Below, one piece after another: positions 34,118-45,949 of a DNA stretch of 64,000 nucleotides (its first letter is position 1; each line of letters begins with the position of its first letter). The position numbers were made by a program, and so were the translations under genes. The notes beneath the pieces were generated by a model. The model searched no databases, was not told the origin of the DNA, and was given only the letters and a program-made list of their open reading frames with translations. This DNA is from Sipunculus nudus. Taxonomy: Eukaryota > Annelida > Sipuncula > Golfingiida > Sipunculidae. The stretch spans positions 38,132,714 through 38,196,713 of the forward strand of contig CM049320.1 in assembly GCA_026874595.1 (NCBI GenBank), read 5' to 3'.

Positions 34118-35140
34118 ATGACACTATTAAGCATTGTCTTGTGTGGCTTGTCAGCATGCTGCGTGTTTGGCTGTGCTTTTCTTATAAACTTCATCAGACG
34201 TTACCGACGTGTGCGCAACAAAGGCAACTATTTTCACCTGAACCTGATCATTGTGTGTATATTTGAAGGATCTGTTATTGTACCACTCGTTGTGATATCA
34301 AGACTTGCACCAAGCCGACCCGTTTTGCGGGGGCTCACATGCGCCCTCATGAGAGGTGTCACCCTAACCATCATTGTTTCGGTCATCAGTCTAGCGTGTC
34401 ATTTCTTTATACTCTACCATCACGTGCGCGGCAAAGGTATGGTATTTATGACAGCCAGATTAAGGTGGTACGTCGTCGCCTTAATAGTTCCATGGTTATT
34501 GGGATCTCTCTGGTTAATTATTGATTATAAATTTGAAGGATTTAGTCACGTTATATGTAACTACATGCATATTCTGAAAAACAATGAGACTTACTGGATT
34601 TGCGCTATTGTTCTCTACTCTGTATTGTTAGTTGTTGCTGCTGGTTTTATGATCGCTTGTATGTACCAAATTCGAAAACGCAGGCTCCGTATCGGGTCGG
34701 GTACCAGTGCGACATCGATGTTTATTACTGGGACATCACAGGAGGAACCAGCAGAGGGGAGAGGTCACGTGTTCACCGTCTTCTCAGGGACATCCGATGA
34801 AGCTCGAACAAATCAACAAACAAGAAGAATCTACATAAACCCCGCTACTGTTCAGCTAAAGAAGGACCGTGAGCTGATCGTGAGGTCCTCTGTAATGCTC
34901 GTCGCCCTTGCTCTTCACATTATACCACTCAGTAGTTATGTTATTGCCGCTCTGAATCATACGTCCGTACAGGAGACAGCCTTGTTTAAAGGGGTCGCGC
35001 CCCTTGTGCGGTTGACGGCAAACTGCATGTATCCGGTTATTTTCCTCTGGGGCAAAGACTGGAAACCAAGGTGCAGACGAAGGTCCCCAAAACGTAATAG
35101 ATATATGGTTCCAGAAAATATGGCTACCACATCAATGTAG
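34118..35140 (+). CDS. Intronless seven-transmembrane receptor, paralog 1 (orphan, rhodopsin-like)
   Basis: It has 340 residues with seven hydrophobic segments: TM1 about 2-24, TM2 40-60, TM3 78-100, TM4 117-136, TM5 160-182, TM6 256-279, TM7 290-311. Cys 75 (start of TM3) and Cys 147 (second outer loop) are placed for the class A disulfide. TM7 carries NCMYP, a variant of NPxxY; the DRY motif at the end of TM3 is replaced by LYHHV. Two N-glycosylation sequons (NET, NHT) fall in outer loops. The protein starts at the Met equivalent to residue 12 of paralog 2, because upstream the first ATG is lost and a GAA codon has become TAA (34103-34105). Residues after about 237 are identical to paralog 2. 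AATAAA follows at 35317. The ligand is unknown. Such lineage-expanded receptors in molluscs are often chemosensory, but that is inference. Confidence 0.8.
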   Translation: MTLLSIVLCGLSACCVFGCAFLINFIRRYRRVRNKGNYFHLNLIIVCIFEGSVIVPLVVISRLAPSRPVLRGLTCALMRGVTLTIIVSVISLACHFFILYHHVRGKGMVFMTARLRWYVVALIVPWLLGSLWLIIDYKFEGFSHVICNYMHILKNNETYWICAIVLYSVLLVVAAGFMIACMYQIRKRRLRIGSGTSATSMFITGTSQEEPAEGRGHVFTVFSGTSDEARTNQQTRRIYINPATVQLKKDRELIVRSSVMLVALALHIIPLSSYVIAALNHTSVQETALFKGVAPLVRLTANCMYPVIFLWGKDWKPRCRRRSPKRNRYMVPENMATTSM

Positions 35141-35316
35141 GTGCAAGATTCCTTTCCTGCATTAATTTTATACACGTACAAAGTAAAGCACTCACCAAGC
35201 GAACAAATATGATGATCATATACCATTATTAAGCAAAGAGCTCACAAATACATGAACCCTTACATTGCCAGATGAGTTTTGTGATTATTTTACAGTACAA
35301 ACGTGGAATGAGATTT

Positions 35317-35322
35317 AATAAA
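35317..35322 (+). promoter_or_regulatory. AATAAA signal downstream of receptor 1
   Basis: The hexamer lies 177 bp after the stop codon and is conserved at 42538 in unit B. It is the likely polyadenylation signal. Confidence 0.5.
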
Positions 35323-35639
35323 GTACTTGGAAGTATCGTTTAATTATTATGTACAATGTAGCGGAAAAGTCATAAAGTAAAAAGGGGATTGACGTTTTCA
35401 ATGAATTTGTTGGTAGGGTAAATGTTAAGGTCACATGGACAATTTACAATAAGAAGGGCAAACTTTTTACATAGAATGCAACACGTTCTGACTTTATGTT
35501 TGTTCTTGAACCAATTGCTGATAAATATTAAATGTAGAAAAATGTATATAAAGGATTATAAAAAAAGTGAGAATTCAATTGACTGCTATATTGTTGGGCA
35601 GGAATATTGAAAAGTGAAGGTCCTATCGTTGGTTATATT

Positions 35640-35860
35640 ATGACTGCCCCCATCAAACGTCTAGACCGCCTTGTTTCCCATGAGCTTACCCCTCCTGCTG
35701 TTGACGGCAAACTGTATGTACCAAATTACTTTCCGATGGGGAAAAAACTGGCATTCCAGGTGCAAACGACGGTCCCCAAGGCGTGACAGATATATGGTAT
35801 CAGATAATAAGGCTACCACGTCAATGATGGTGCATGGAGCTTTCCCGTTATTTATGTTAT
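35640..35860 (+). pseudogene. Receptor C-terminal relic (TM7 and tail), unit A
   Basis: CATCAAACGTCTAGACCGCC and onward matches the TM6-TM7 loop, and LTANCMYQITFRWGKNW matches TM7. The tail keeps RRSPRRDRYMVSDNKATTSM, but the stop codon TAG has become ATG. TM1-TM6 are absent. It is a second, older receptor copy within the unit. Confidence 0.8.
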
Positions 35861-37873
35861 ACAAAAAGCACTCATCATTCGAACGAATACAATGTTCATG
35901 CATGATGTAGGAATTTTTAATGGAAAATGCTGGATTTCTGACAGCGCCATATGAGGATAATGAGCTGCCTTGGCGGAGTTCTGCGCTCTGTGATGCTTTT
36001 TTCCAGTTCAACCAAGTGCTTCCAAATGCATGTAACCAGGCATTACCAGATGAATATGAGATATGTATTCTATGACCGAACACATCCGTTTGCAGACAAA
36101 AATCTTGTATATACCAACTCGACTTTAGGATTAGTTTGAGTCAAATCGGCGACGGGGACCACCGAATATCGAATAGAAAACACAGCTGCAGTCTTTTCCG
36201 TGACTGAATATTTTCTAAAATTCGCTCCTGAAGAAGGAATAAAACCGGGAAGAGAACCAATTTAAAACATCCGGTGCCAACATTATTTCTTGAAAGCACT
36301 CGCAAACCCCCATGTATGGCGGCAACAAGAAAGCAAGGGTCCTCCGTTAACACGTACAATGTTTGAGTTTTTACGCAAGTATGAAATATACACTTAAGTA
36401 AAACGTGTTATGATATCAAATAAAACCACATTGGAACATTAGTGTGTATAATTTGCACTAAATAAAGCTTATTTTCGTCATTCAATTTTTTGTTTGCACG
36501 GGTGTCAGCAGACAAATCAATAATTCCCTCACCTACGATGTTATGTGACTGTACCGTGTGAATTATGTGAAGCAGTACATGTGAGATAGATTATTATGAA
36601 TATGCCGTAAATAATTATGCACGCGTTAAATGAGGAAATTACAATATGTCTTTTTAAGCAAAAAAAATACTCTGTTAGTTTTAATAATATTGATATCATA
36701 TCAGTGAACATTATTATAGAAAGTGACTAGAATAATATATTATTCTAATTAAGAGGTTAATACATAGTAAGGAGGCATTGTAGCTTTTGTAGTATTTGTT
36801 AATAAGGGACATCTGGAGAGAACAATAAAGGAGTTTAAATGTTTACATATATTGCAAATGATTTAGACTATATCTTTTTAGATAAATTAATCGCTGATAA
36901 ATGTAGAAATAGATACATAAAGGAAAATCAAAAACAGTGGGAATGGGATTAATACCTATACTGTTGGACTTGGTCATTTGAAACTGAACGTCTCAATCTT
37001 ACTTTATTGTCATGAGTGCCTTAGGAAGAAAATTATTGGGACGATAGACGAGACGGAAGCAGCAAATAAAACTCTAGATTATCAGATTAAAGAACCTTTG
37101 TATAGTATTATTAAAGCATGTTATACCAAAACGTAGCAAAGAACAAAGTACAAAAGCGAAACTCGTATGGGAATATAGCTTAGAACGGAAATATGTTATC
37201 TCATTCAAAAGAAGATTACAATGAAACCGACAGAATATATTTTATTAAGCACACCAACATAAAGTTAAGCGACTGGATGAGGTTGTTAAGGAAAAGGGAC
37301 CTTGGTTCGCACAAAATTAATGGATCGAGGACGGAGGGGAAATGCCAATTTTTATTTCTTTTTCTTCTTGTTAGATTTAAGGATTGCACTTCCTCAGTCA
37401 TATGCCAAAATTTTAGTTTGAATTTATTCCGGCAACAAAAAGTGTCATTTTAATTGTGTTTAAATGTGCAAATTTTTTGGCACAAGAAGTGAATTTTTCT
37501 TTGTCAAATACATATATACATGAGTTCATTTTTCTACATATTCATTGGGTACTTGTTTAAGCAGCTTACTTTATTAGACCTATGGGAAGACTTGACTTGC
37601 ATAAATCAGCCATGAAGTTTGTATTACACCTTAATTTTATCGTTTGTCTTTTTTTCTTCTTTTTTTTTTAATCTCTCTTGAAGCTCCTCTCTTATGCATC
37701 AGTATTTCCAGGAAAATCATCCAGATGACTGTGAAATACATGAATCCTGACACTCCTGTTCCAGCCATGCCTTTGAAAACTATTAAGCAGGTCTTGATGA
37801 GGTGTATGTAGTTTTTTAGATGTTTTTTACCAAGAAAGTTTGAGTAAACCTTTGGTTCATTTCATGTTACAAA
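35861..37873. other. Receptor-unit spacer, unit A; no gene called
   Basis: The sequence is homologous to 43076-45127. Short frames at 37193-37453 and the equivalent 44168-44564 encode similar residues (RKRDLGSHKINGSRTE) but are cut by frameshifts. They are probably a decayed coding sequence common to all units, of unknown identity. Confidence 0.45.
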
Positions 37874-38640
37874 GGTTATAAATAATATCAGTATAAAGTC
37901 TTGGTTTGGGTATAGAGAACTTTATTGCAGTAAGAAATATAAATGCACAGAATACAATTCACAATTATTTGCATTACTGGTAGTCGCATCATTAAAAACT
38001 AATATATATGATCAGCAGTTATATTAAAATATATGACCGACAAGCTGGATATAATACGATGACACGTGCAGCTGACATCCAACAGTTATGTGTAACTCCC
38101 CCGATACATGGTTCACAAACATACAAAGCCAAAACGGTCCTTAATGTAACACTAAATACTAAAAAGCACTAAAACTACAATGACCACACTAAAACTAAAT
38201 TATGTATCGCAGCTTCTGCATAAACATGAGGTGGGTGGGAGGGTTTTCAAAATGCAGCTGCATGCACCGCCGCCGCAAGACCAAGTGAGCTAACTAAGCG
38301 CGGTACCCTACCACAATGACTCCGGGATCCTTCAGGTGGTCCCCGATATACCTATAGATACGTCACACCGCCAAAGGGCTTAGGTACCGGTCCCAACACC
38401 CCACCGATATTAAGCGAAGATTAACTAGGTTAATCTCACATTAATATCAGTAGAAAGTCTGGTTTGGGTGTAGAGGACTTAATGGCAGTAAGAAATTTAT
38501 AGATGCACAGAAAACAATTCACAATTATTTGCATTACTTGTAGTCACATCATTAAAAACTAATATATATGATCCACAGTAACGATCCCAACACCCCACTT
38601 ATATTAAGCAAAGATTAACTAGGTCAATCCCACATATATA
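37874..38640. repeat. Direct-repeat block A-B-A'-B', unit A
   Basis: A block of about 140 bp (from ATATCAGTA-AAAGTCT-GGTTTGGGT to AACTAATATATATGATC) occurs at 37874-38012 and again at 38441-38578. Each is followed by ATCCCAACACCCCAC..ATATTAAGC-AAGATTAACTAGGT, with about 370 bp deleted from the second copy. The intervening GC-richer stretch (38220-38400) has no gene. Unit B has the same layout at 45128-45880. Confidence 0.7.
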
Positions 38641-38689
38641 TGATCATATATAAATTTGTACTGTAAGAGGACTTCAAGGAATCAAATCA

Positions 38690-40775
38690 CATTTTATTAT
38701 ACAAACAGTGACGTTGACACATTAGTAAACAAGTAAGAAAAGGATTTCCCAGTTATTCTAAACAAACATGCTGCCCTCAAGGCAAAGAAAATTACCAACA
38801 GAAAGAAGTATCCATGGTATAAGGAGAGGATATTAAAAACAAAAACAAGATAAAAGAAACCTAAGACGCACAGAGAGGTTGTGTTAAATGCAGGACAGAT
38901 TCTACACTGAGAGCGCTAAATTTGGAACGGGCGAATTACAACCACATGCTTAACCACATGTTTGTATTATCAAAAATCAGTAAATTAAGTTAGAAGATGC
39001 AAGATTCAGGAGAAAACAGAAAGAAACTTTACAAGTTGTCACTGAAATTACATGTGAAAATAGAGACAATCCACTGCCAGAGGGGGTATGTGATGAGGAT
39101 TTAGCCAACGAGTTGGTCGACATTTTCCTTGGTGAAATAAACAAAAGAAGAACAGGTCAGGACGAATTTCCACATTATCAGCCTTCAAGAAATGATGTAA
39201 ATTCTTTAAACAATTTCAGGCCTCCATCTCAGAAGGAAGTTATAGTCATTTGCGATAGTTTCCCAAGTATGAGCTGTGAAACAGATGCACTGCCAATTGT
39301 TCTTCAAAAGAAAATGCTTCCATAGAAAAAGGATACAGGCTATGGTACGTCCCCTTCTAAAAAAACCCTTATCTTGAGTAAATATCTTAAAATGACAGAT
39401 ATGAGAGTATTTTACAATTTCTATCAAAGTTACTAGCGGAGTCACCCCTTTCTGAATTTAATCAACATACTGAGAGCCAATAATTATTGCCTTGTTATTT
39501 AGTGAATATACAGAAAAAACTAGTCGTGTAAAAACTGCACGTATCAAACTGATTCATGATATACTATGGAACGTCAGGAAGCTACAGCAATGATGGCAAT
39601 GTATCTGACAGCCTCTTTTGACACGGTGGATCACACAATTTTTTTACCAGTGCTGTACAATAAATTGGTATAAATGGAAAATTTTGGAATAGTTCTACGG
39701 TTATCTAAGACCCAGATCATGGAAATAAAAAATAGATGAGAAGTTTTCAAGGAATATGGACCTAATATTTTCGATACATCAAGGAAGCCCTGCAGGGCAC
39801 ACCTCTACTTGGCTTATGCCAATACAAAACAGGAAGTTATTTCCGAACACATACAACTTCATTAATAACCAGATGACCATGCAACGAGGTGTTCCTTCAG
39901 GGCTCACAATCATCAAGCAGAAAGAAACAACCATCCAAAATCTAGAAACTTGTGCGAAAGACTGACACAAGTTTTAGATGGACTCAAATAGACAAATTTA
40001 AGTTAAATGTAAAGGGAGAAAACGTGAAGTGTCAGATAAAATAAAATACTTGGAAGCTGGGCTTGACAAGGAGCTAAATTTTAAACATTTAAATTTCATT
40101 TAAATGTAGATCTACAATGCATAATATTCATAGAAGGAAGCAACCCACACATAAGACTATTGCATACCTAGACTATTGCAATGGAATTTTATTTGGTCTC
40201 CCAGAATGATAAATAAAATGGCTACAACGCGTGCAAAATATTGCAGCAAAATTAGAATAAAACAAGGAAATATATGACAGTGCAACTGAAGCACGTACGT
40301 CATTACATTGGTTACCTATTCGTGTTCGCATGGAACATGACAGTTGTCTTCAAATGCTTAGAAAGAACTACACCATATTACCTTAAGAATTCGATAGAGA
40401 TGCACAAACCAAGCGGATTAGGACTCAGATTAGATCTGACAGCAGTGTAAAAAGGCTTGTTGTACCCCTGACAGAAATCATTTGCCTCCCGATCATTCAG
40501 TTTTTGTGGTCCAGAGATATGGAATTGAATTCCGGATGAAAGCAAGAAAATGTCACGATTCGAACAATTTCAGAAGGACATTAAACTTATCTTTTTAGTA
40601 AAAACTATACGTAAATTTGTTTTACAATACTTTTACTGATATAACTATTTTAGCTCTTTAATGACATTGATGGTTTAGTAAATCTGAGGTTTTATTTATA
40701 ATATGATGTTGTAGTTGTAAAACGTACTTGAAAATGCCTGTATAAATTGAGCTATATAAAATACATATAGTTATA
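38690..40775 (+). mobile_element. CR1-type LINE relic, unit A
   Basis: Broken frames encode successive CR1 hallmarks: YPWYKERI-KTKT in the pre-RT linker; EINKRRT..FPHYQPSRNDVNSL; PSMSCETDALPIVLQKKML; ASFDTVDHTI at the first catalytic Asp motif; LDYCNGILFGLPE; LQRVQNIAAKLE; SLHWLPIRVRME; and a C-terminal FEQFQKDIKLIFL. The 3' end has TATAAATTGAGCTATATAAA, typical of CR1 tails. Many stops and frameshifts make it inactive. Confidence 0.9.
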
Positions 40776-40869
40776 GTTAAAATATAGTTAGTTATAAAAT
40801 ATATGAACATATATAAAATGGACTTTAGGAAGACATTTGTACTTGATGGAGGCATTTGGTTTATTTAAT

Positions 40870-41305
40870 GTTACCTAGGTTATAAAATATATGATCATAA
40901 TAAATATGTACAGTAAGAGGAATTCTAGGAATGTAGGATAAGATGTACGAAATGATGAGAAATAAAGATATATTTTATCGCAGACAGCTCAAGTAAACTG
41001 TGCCAAAGGCAAAATGGAACATAAAAGAGATGAATTGATTTTCATTCGCGGAAAAAGCAGTTAAGCCAATATGTGACCAAGCCCAATCTCTTTTGTGGTT
41101 GTCATGGTTTTCCACATGTAGCCCGAATAATCTGGTATTGTTAGCGTCCACGGACGCAATAGCCAGGCTGTTCACATTGTTATGTGTCGCGGTGGACGTA
41201 CCACGGGACAGGCACTGGGATAAAATTGTAAAGTACTTGAAATGATCGAACTGATGAAGGAGAGAAGACACCATTAAACAACATCTCACCAAAAGAATTA
41301 CCAGA
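40870..41305 (+). promoter_or_regulatory. Promoter-proximal segment of receptor gene 2
   Basis: Homologous to 33626-34117 but about 30 bp containing the TTACGTCA site is missing after GTCATGGTTT (41101-41110). The minus-strand frame across it (41448-40975) is only a shadow and is conserved because the DNA is duplicated. Confidence 0.4.
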
Positions 41306-42361
41306 ATGGGTGACAGTGTTACTGAAGCAGCGCCGCTGATGACTTTATTAAGCATTGTCTTGTGCAGCTTGGCAGCATGCTGCGTGTTTGGCTGTGCTTT
41401 TCTTATTAACTTCATCAAACGTTCCCCAAGTGTGCGCAACAAAGGCAACTTTTTTCACCTGAACCTGATTACTGTGTGTATATTTGAAGGATGTGTAGTT
41501 GTGCACCTTGTCCTTACATTAAAACTTGCACCAAGCCAACCCGTTTTGCGGGGCCTCACATGCGCCCTCATGAGAGGCGTCACCATAACCATCCTTGTTT
41601 CGGTCATCAGTCTAGCGTGCCATTTCTGTATTCTCTACCATCACGTGCGCGGCAAAGGTATGGTATTTATGACAGCCAGATTAAGGTGGTACGTCGTCGC
41701 CTTAATAGCTCCCTGGTTATTGGGATCTCTCTGGTTAATTATTGATTATAAATTTGAAGGCTTTAGTCACGTATTTTGCAACTACAAGAACATTGTGAAA
41801 AACAATGAGACTTACTGGATTTGCGCTATTGTTCTCTACTCTGTATTGTTAGTTGTTGCTGCTGGTTTTATGATCGCTTGTATGTACCAAATTCGAAAAC
41901 GCAGGCTCCGTATCGGGTCGGGTACCATTGCGACATCGATGTTTATTACTGGGACATCACAGGAGGAACCAGCAGAGGGGAGAGGTCACGTGTTCACCGT
42001 CTTCTCAGGGACATTCGATGAAGCTCGAACAAATCAACAAACAAGAACAATCTACATAAACCCCGCTACTGTTCAGCTAAAGAAGGACCGTGAGCTGATC
42101 GTGAGGTCCTCTGTAATGCTCGTCGCCCTTGCTCTTCACATTATACCACTCAGTAGTTATGTTATTGCCGCTCTGAATCATACGTCCGTACAGGAGACAG
42201 CCTTGTTTAAAGGGGTCGCGCCCCTTGTGCGGTTGACGGCAAACTGCATGTATCCGGTTATTTTCCTCTGGGGCAAAGACTGGAAACCAAGGTGCAGACG
42301 AAGGTCCCCAAAACGTAATAGATATATGGTTCCAGAAAATATGGCTACCACATCAATGTAG
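41306..42361 (+). CDS. Intronless seven-transmembrane receptor, paralog 2 (orphan, rhodopsin-like)
   Basis: It has 351 residues and is the only copy with an undisturbed full-length frame. The start MGDSVTEAAPL gives a short outer N-terminus. Transmembrane segments are at about 13-35, 51-71, 88-111, 128-147, 171-193, 267-290 and 301-322. Cys86 and Cys158 are placed for the TM3-outer loop 2 disulfide. Sequons are N167-E-T and N291-H-T in outer loops. LYHHV stands where DRY is usual, and NCMYP (313-317) where NPxxY is usual. The third inner loop (about 194-264) is basic at its start (QIRKRRLRI) and the tail is basic (WKPRCRRRSPKRNR). A plasma-membrane G-protein-coupled receptor of unknown ligand is likely. 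AATAAA follows at 42538. Confidence 0.85.
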   Translation: MGDSVTEAAPLMTLLSIVLCSLAACCVFGCAFLINFIKRSPSVRNKGNFFHLNLITVCIFEGCVVVHLVLTLKLAPSQPVLRGLTCALMRGVTITILVSVISLACHFCILYHHVRGKGMVFMTARLRWYVVALIAPWLLGSLWLIIDYKFEGFSHVFCNYKNIVKNNETYWICAIVLYSVLLVVAAGFMIACMYQIRKRRLRIGSGTIATSMFITGTSQEEPAEGRGHVFTVFSGTFDEARTNQQTRTIYINPATVQLKKDRELIVRSSVMLVALALHIIPLSSYVIAALNHTSVQETALFKGVAPLVRLTANCMYPVIFLWGKDWKPRCRRRSPKRNRYMVPENMATTSM

Positions 42362-42537
42362 GTGCAAGATTCCTTTCCTGCATTAATTTTATACACGTAC
42401 AAAGTAAAGCACTCACCAAGCGAACGCATATGATGATCATATACCATTATTAAGCAAAGAGCTCACAAATACATGAACCCTTACATTGCCAGATGAGTTT
42501 TGTGATTATTTTACAGTACACACATGGAATGAGATTT

Positions 42538-42543
42538 AATAAA
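42538..42543 (+). promoter_or_regulatory. AATAAA signal downstream of receptor 2
   Basis: The hexamer lies 177 bp after the stop codon, in the same position as in unit A. Confidence 0.5.
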
Positions 42544-42859
42544 GTACTTGGAAGTATCGTTTAATTATTATGTACAATGTAGCGGAAAAGCCATCAAGTA
42601 AAAAGGGCATTGACGTTTTCAATGAATTTGTTAGTAGGGTAAATGTTAAGGTCACATGGACAATTTACAATAAGAAGGGCAAACTGTTTACATAGAATGC
42701 AACACGTTCTGACCTTATGTTTGTTCTTGAATCAATTGCTGATAAATATTAAATGTAGAAAAATGTATATAAAGGATTATAAAAAAAGTGACAATTCAAT
42801 TGATTACTATATTGTTGGGCAGGAATATTGAAAAGTGAGGGTCCTATCGGTGGTTATAT

Positions 42860-43075
42860 TATGACTGCCCCCATCAAACGTCTACACAGGAGACCGCCTT
42901 GTTTCCCATCAGCTTACCCATTCTGCTGTTGACGGAACTTTGTATGTATCAAATTACTTTCTGATGGGGGAGGGACTGGCATTCCAGGTGCAAACGACGG
43001 TCCCCAAGGCGTGACAGATATATGGTATCAGATAATAAAGCTACCACGTCAATGATGGTGCATGGAGCTTTCCTG
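42860..43075 (+). pseudogene. Receptor C-terminal relic, unit B
   Basis: Equivalent to 35640-35860. The TM7 region is more damaged here (GACGGAACTTTGTATGTA, then GGGGGAGGGACTGG), and the tail retains the SPRR-RYMVSDN-ATTSM region. Confidence 0.75.
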
Positions 43076-45127
43076 TTATTTATATTATACAAAAAGCACT
43101 CATCATTCGAACGAATACGATGTTCATGCATGATGTAGGAATTTTTAAAGAAAAAATGCTGGATTTCTAACAGCGCCATATGAGGATATTGAGCTGCCTT
43201 GACGGAGTTCTGCGCTGTGTGATGCTTTTCCAGTTAAACAAAGAGCTTGCAAATGCATGTAACCAGGCATTACCAGATGAATATGAGATATGTATTCTAT
43301 GACCGAACACATCCGTTTGCAGACAAAAATCTTGTATATACCAACTCGACTTTAGGATTAGTTTGGGTCAAATTGGCGACGGGGACCGTTGACCAGCGAA
43401 TATCGCATAGAAAACACAGCTTCGCTCTTGAAGAAGGAATAAAACCGGGAAGAGAACCAATTTAAAACATCCGGTGCCAACATTATTTCTTGAAAGCACT
43501 CGCAAACCCCCATGTATGGCGGCAACAAGAAAGCAAGGGTCCTCAGTTAACACGTATAATGTTGGAGTTTTTACGCAAATATGAAATATACACTTAAGTA
43601 ACACGTGTTATGATATAAAATAAAACCACATTGGAACATAAGTGTGTATAATTTGCACTAAATAAAGCTTATTTTCGTCATTCAATTTTTTGTTTGCACG
43701 GGTGTCAGCAGACAAATCAATAGTTCCCTTACCTACGATGTTGTGTGACTGTACCGTGTGAATTGTCAACTCGTGACCACGACAAATTTAATACGACATT
43801 ATTCAAAGCAGTACATGTGAGATAGATTATTATGAATATGCCGTAAATAATTTTGCACGCGCTAAATGAGGAAATTACAATACGTCTTTTTAAGCAAACA
43901 AAATACTCTGCTAGTTTTAATAATATTGATGTCATATCAGTGAACATTTTTATAGCAAGTGACTAGAATAATATTTTGTAGTATTTGTTAATAAGGGACA
44001 TCTGGAGAGAACAATTAACGAGTTTAAATCTTTACATATATTGCAAATGATTTAGACTATATCTTTTTTAGATAAATTAATCGCTGATAAATGTAGAAAT
44101 AGATACATAACGGAAAATAAAAAACAGTGGGAATGGGATTAATACCTATATTGTTGGACTTGGTCATTTGAAACTGAACGTCTCACTCTTACTTTATTGT
44201 CATGAGTGCCTTAGGAAGAAAATTATTGGGACGATAGACGAGACGGAAGCAGTAAATAAAACTCTAGATCATCAGATTAAAGAACCTTTGATATTAAAGC
44301 ATGTTATACCTGAACGTAGCAAAGAAAAAAGTACAACAGCGAAACTCGTATGGGAATATAGCTTAGAACGGAAATATGTTATCCCATTCAAAAGAAGATT
44401 ACAATGAAACCGACAGAATATATTTTATTAAGCACACCAACATAAAGTTAAGCGACAGGATGAGGTTGTTAAGGAAAAGGGACCTTGGTTCGCACAAAAT
44501 TAATGGATCGAGGACGGAGTGGAAATGCCAATTTTTATTACTTTATCTTCTTGTTAAGGTTTAAGGATTGCACTTCCTCAGTCATATGCCAAAATTTTAG
44601 TTTGAATTTAATCCGGCTACAAAATGTGTCATTTTAATGACAATGTGCATATGAATGATGAAATATTTAAATATTTATTAAATGACAACGGGCTTTAAAA
44701 GACATTAGCTCTAACTGTGTTTAAATGTGCAAATTTTTTTGGCACAAGAAGTGAATTTTTCTTTGTCAAATACATATATACATGAGTTCATTTTTATACA
44801 TATTCATTGGGTACTTGTTTAAGCAACTTACTTTATTAGACCTATGGGCATAAATCAGCCATGAAGTTTGTATTACACCTTCATTTTAACGTTTGTCTAT
44901 TTTTTTTTTTATTAATCTCTCGTAAGTTCCTCTCTTATGCATCAGTATTTGCAGGAAAATCATCCAGATGACTGTGAATTATATGAATCCTGACACTCCT
45001 GTTCCAGCCATGCCTTTGAAAACTATTAAGCAGGTCTTAATGAGGTGTATGTAGTTTTAAGATGTTTTTTACCAAGAAAGTTTGAGTAAACCTTTGGTTC
45101 ATTTCATGTTACAAAGGTTATAAATAA
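43076..45127. other. Receptor-unit spacer, unit B; no gene called
   Basis: Homologous to 35861-37873. It includes the common decayed frame at 44168-44564. Confidence 0.45.
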
Positions 45128-45880
45128 TATCAGTATAAACACTTGGTTTGGGTGTAGAGAACTTTATTGCAGTAAGAAATATAAATGCACAGAATACAAT
45201 TCACAATTATTTGCATTACTGGTAGTCGCATCATTAAAAACTAATATATATGATCAGCAGTTATATTAAAATATATGACCGACAAGCTGGATATAATACG
45301 ATGACACCAGCAGCTGACATCCAACAGTTATGTTTAACTCCCCCAATACATGGACCACAAACATACAAAGCCAAAACGGTCCTTAATGTAACACTAAATA
45401 CTAAAAAGCACTAAAACTACATTGACCACACTAAAACTGAATTATGTATCGCAGCTTCTGCATAAACATGAGGTGGGTGGGAGGGTTTTCAAAATGCAGC
45501 TGCATGCACCGCCGCCGCAAGACCAAGTGAGCTAACAAAGCGCGGTACCCTACCACAATGACTCCGGGATCCTCCAGGTGGTCCCCGATATACCTATAGA
45601 TACGTCACACCGCCAAAGGGCTTAGGTACCGGTCCCAACACCCCACCGATATTAAGCGAAGATTACCTAGGTTAATCTCACATTCATATCAGTAGAAAGT
45701 CTGGTTTGGGTGTAGAGAACTTAATGGCAGTAAGAAATTTATAGATGCACAGAATACAATTCACAATTATTTGCATTACTGGTAGTTACATCATTAAAAA
45801 CTAATATATATGATCCACAGTAACGATCCCAACACCCCACTTATATTAAGCGAAGATTAACTAGGTCAATCTCACATATA
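45128..45880. repeat. Direct-repeat block, unit B
   Basis: The same A-B-A'-B' layout as at 37874-38640, with few substitutions. Confidence 0.7.
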
Positions 45881-45949
45881 TATGATCATATATAAATTTA
45901 TACTGTAAGTAGACTTCAAGGAATCAAATCACATTTTATTATACAAACA

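Larger units (their letters stand above)
34118..41338 (+). repeat. Receptor-array unit A (7.22 kb)
   Basis: It extends from the Met codon of receptor 1 to the equivalent codon of receptor 2. It is near-identical to unit B over much of the gene 3' half, spacer, direct-repeat block and CR1 relic, with small indels. Confidence 0.85.

Noticed and set aside
34957-35226. 89-codon minus-strand frames at receptor 3' ends (also 42178-42447 and 49394-49618)
   Set aside because: They are shadows of TM6-TM7 codons on the opposite strand.
37193-37453. 86-codon plus frame in the spacer (also 44168-44564)
   Set aside because: It is partly conserved among units but cut by frameshifts, with no recognisable product; mentioned within the spacer entries only.
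40975-41448. 157-codon minus-strand open frame, with a near-identical one at 48193-48663
   Set aside because: It is antisense to the receptor start and upstream segment. Its conservation follows from DNA duplication, and the residues mirror the receptor codons.
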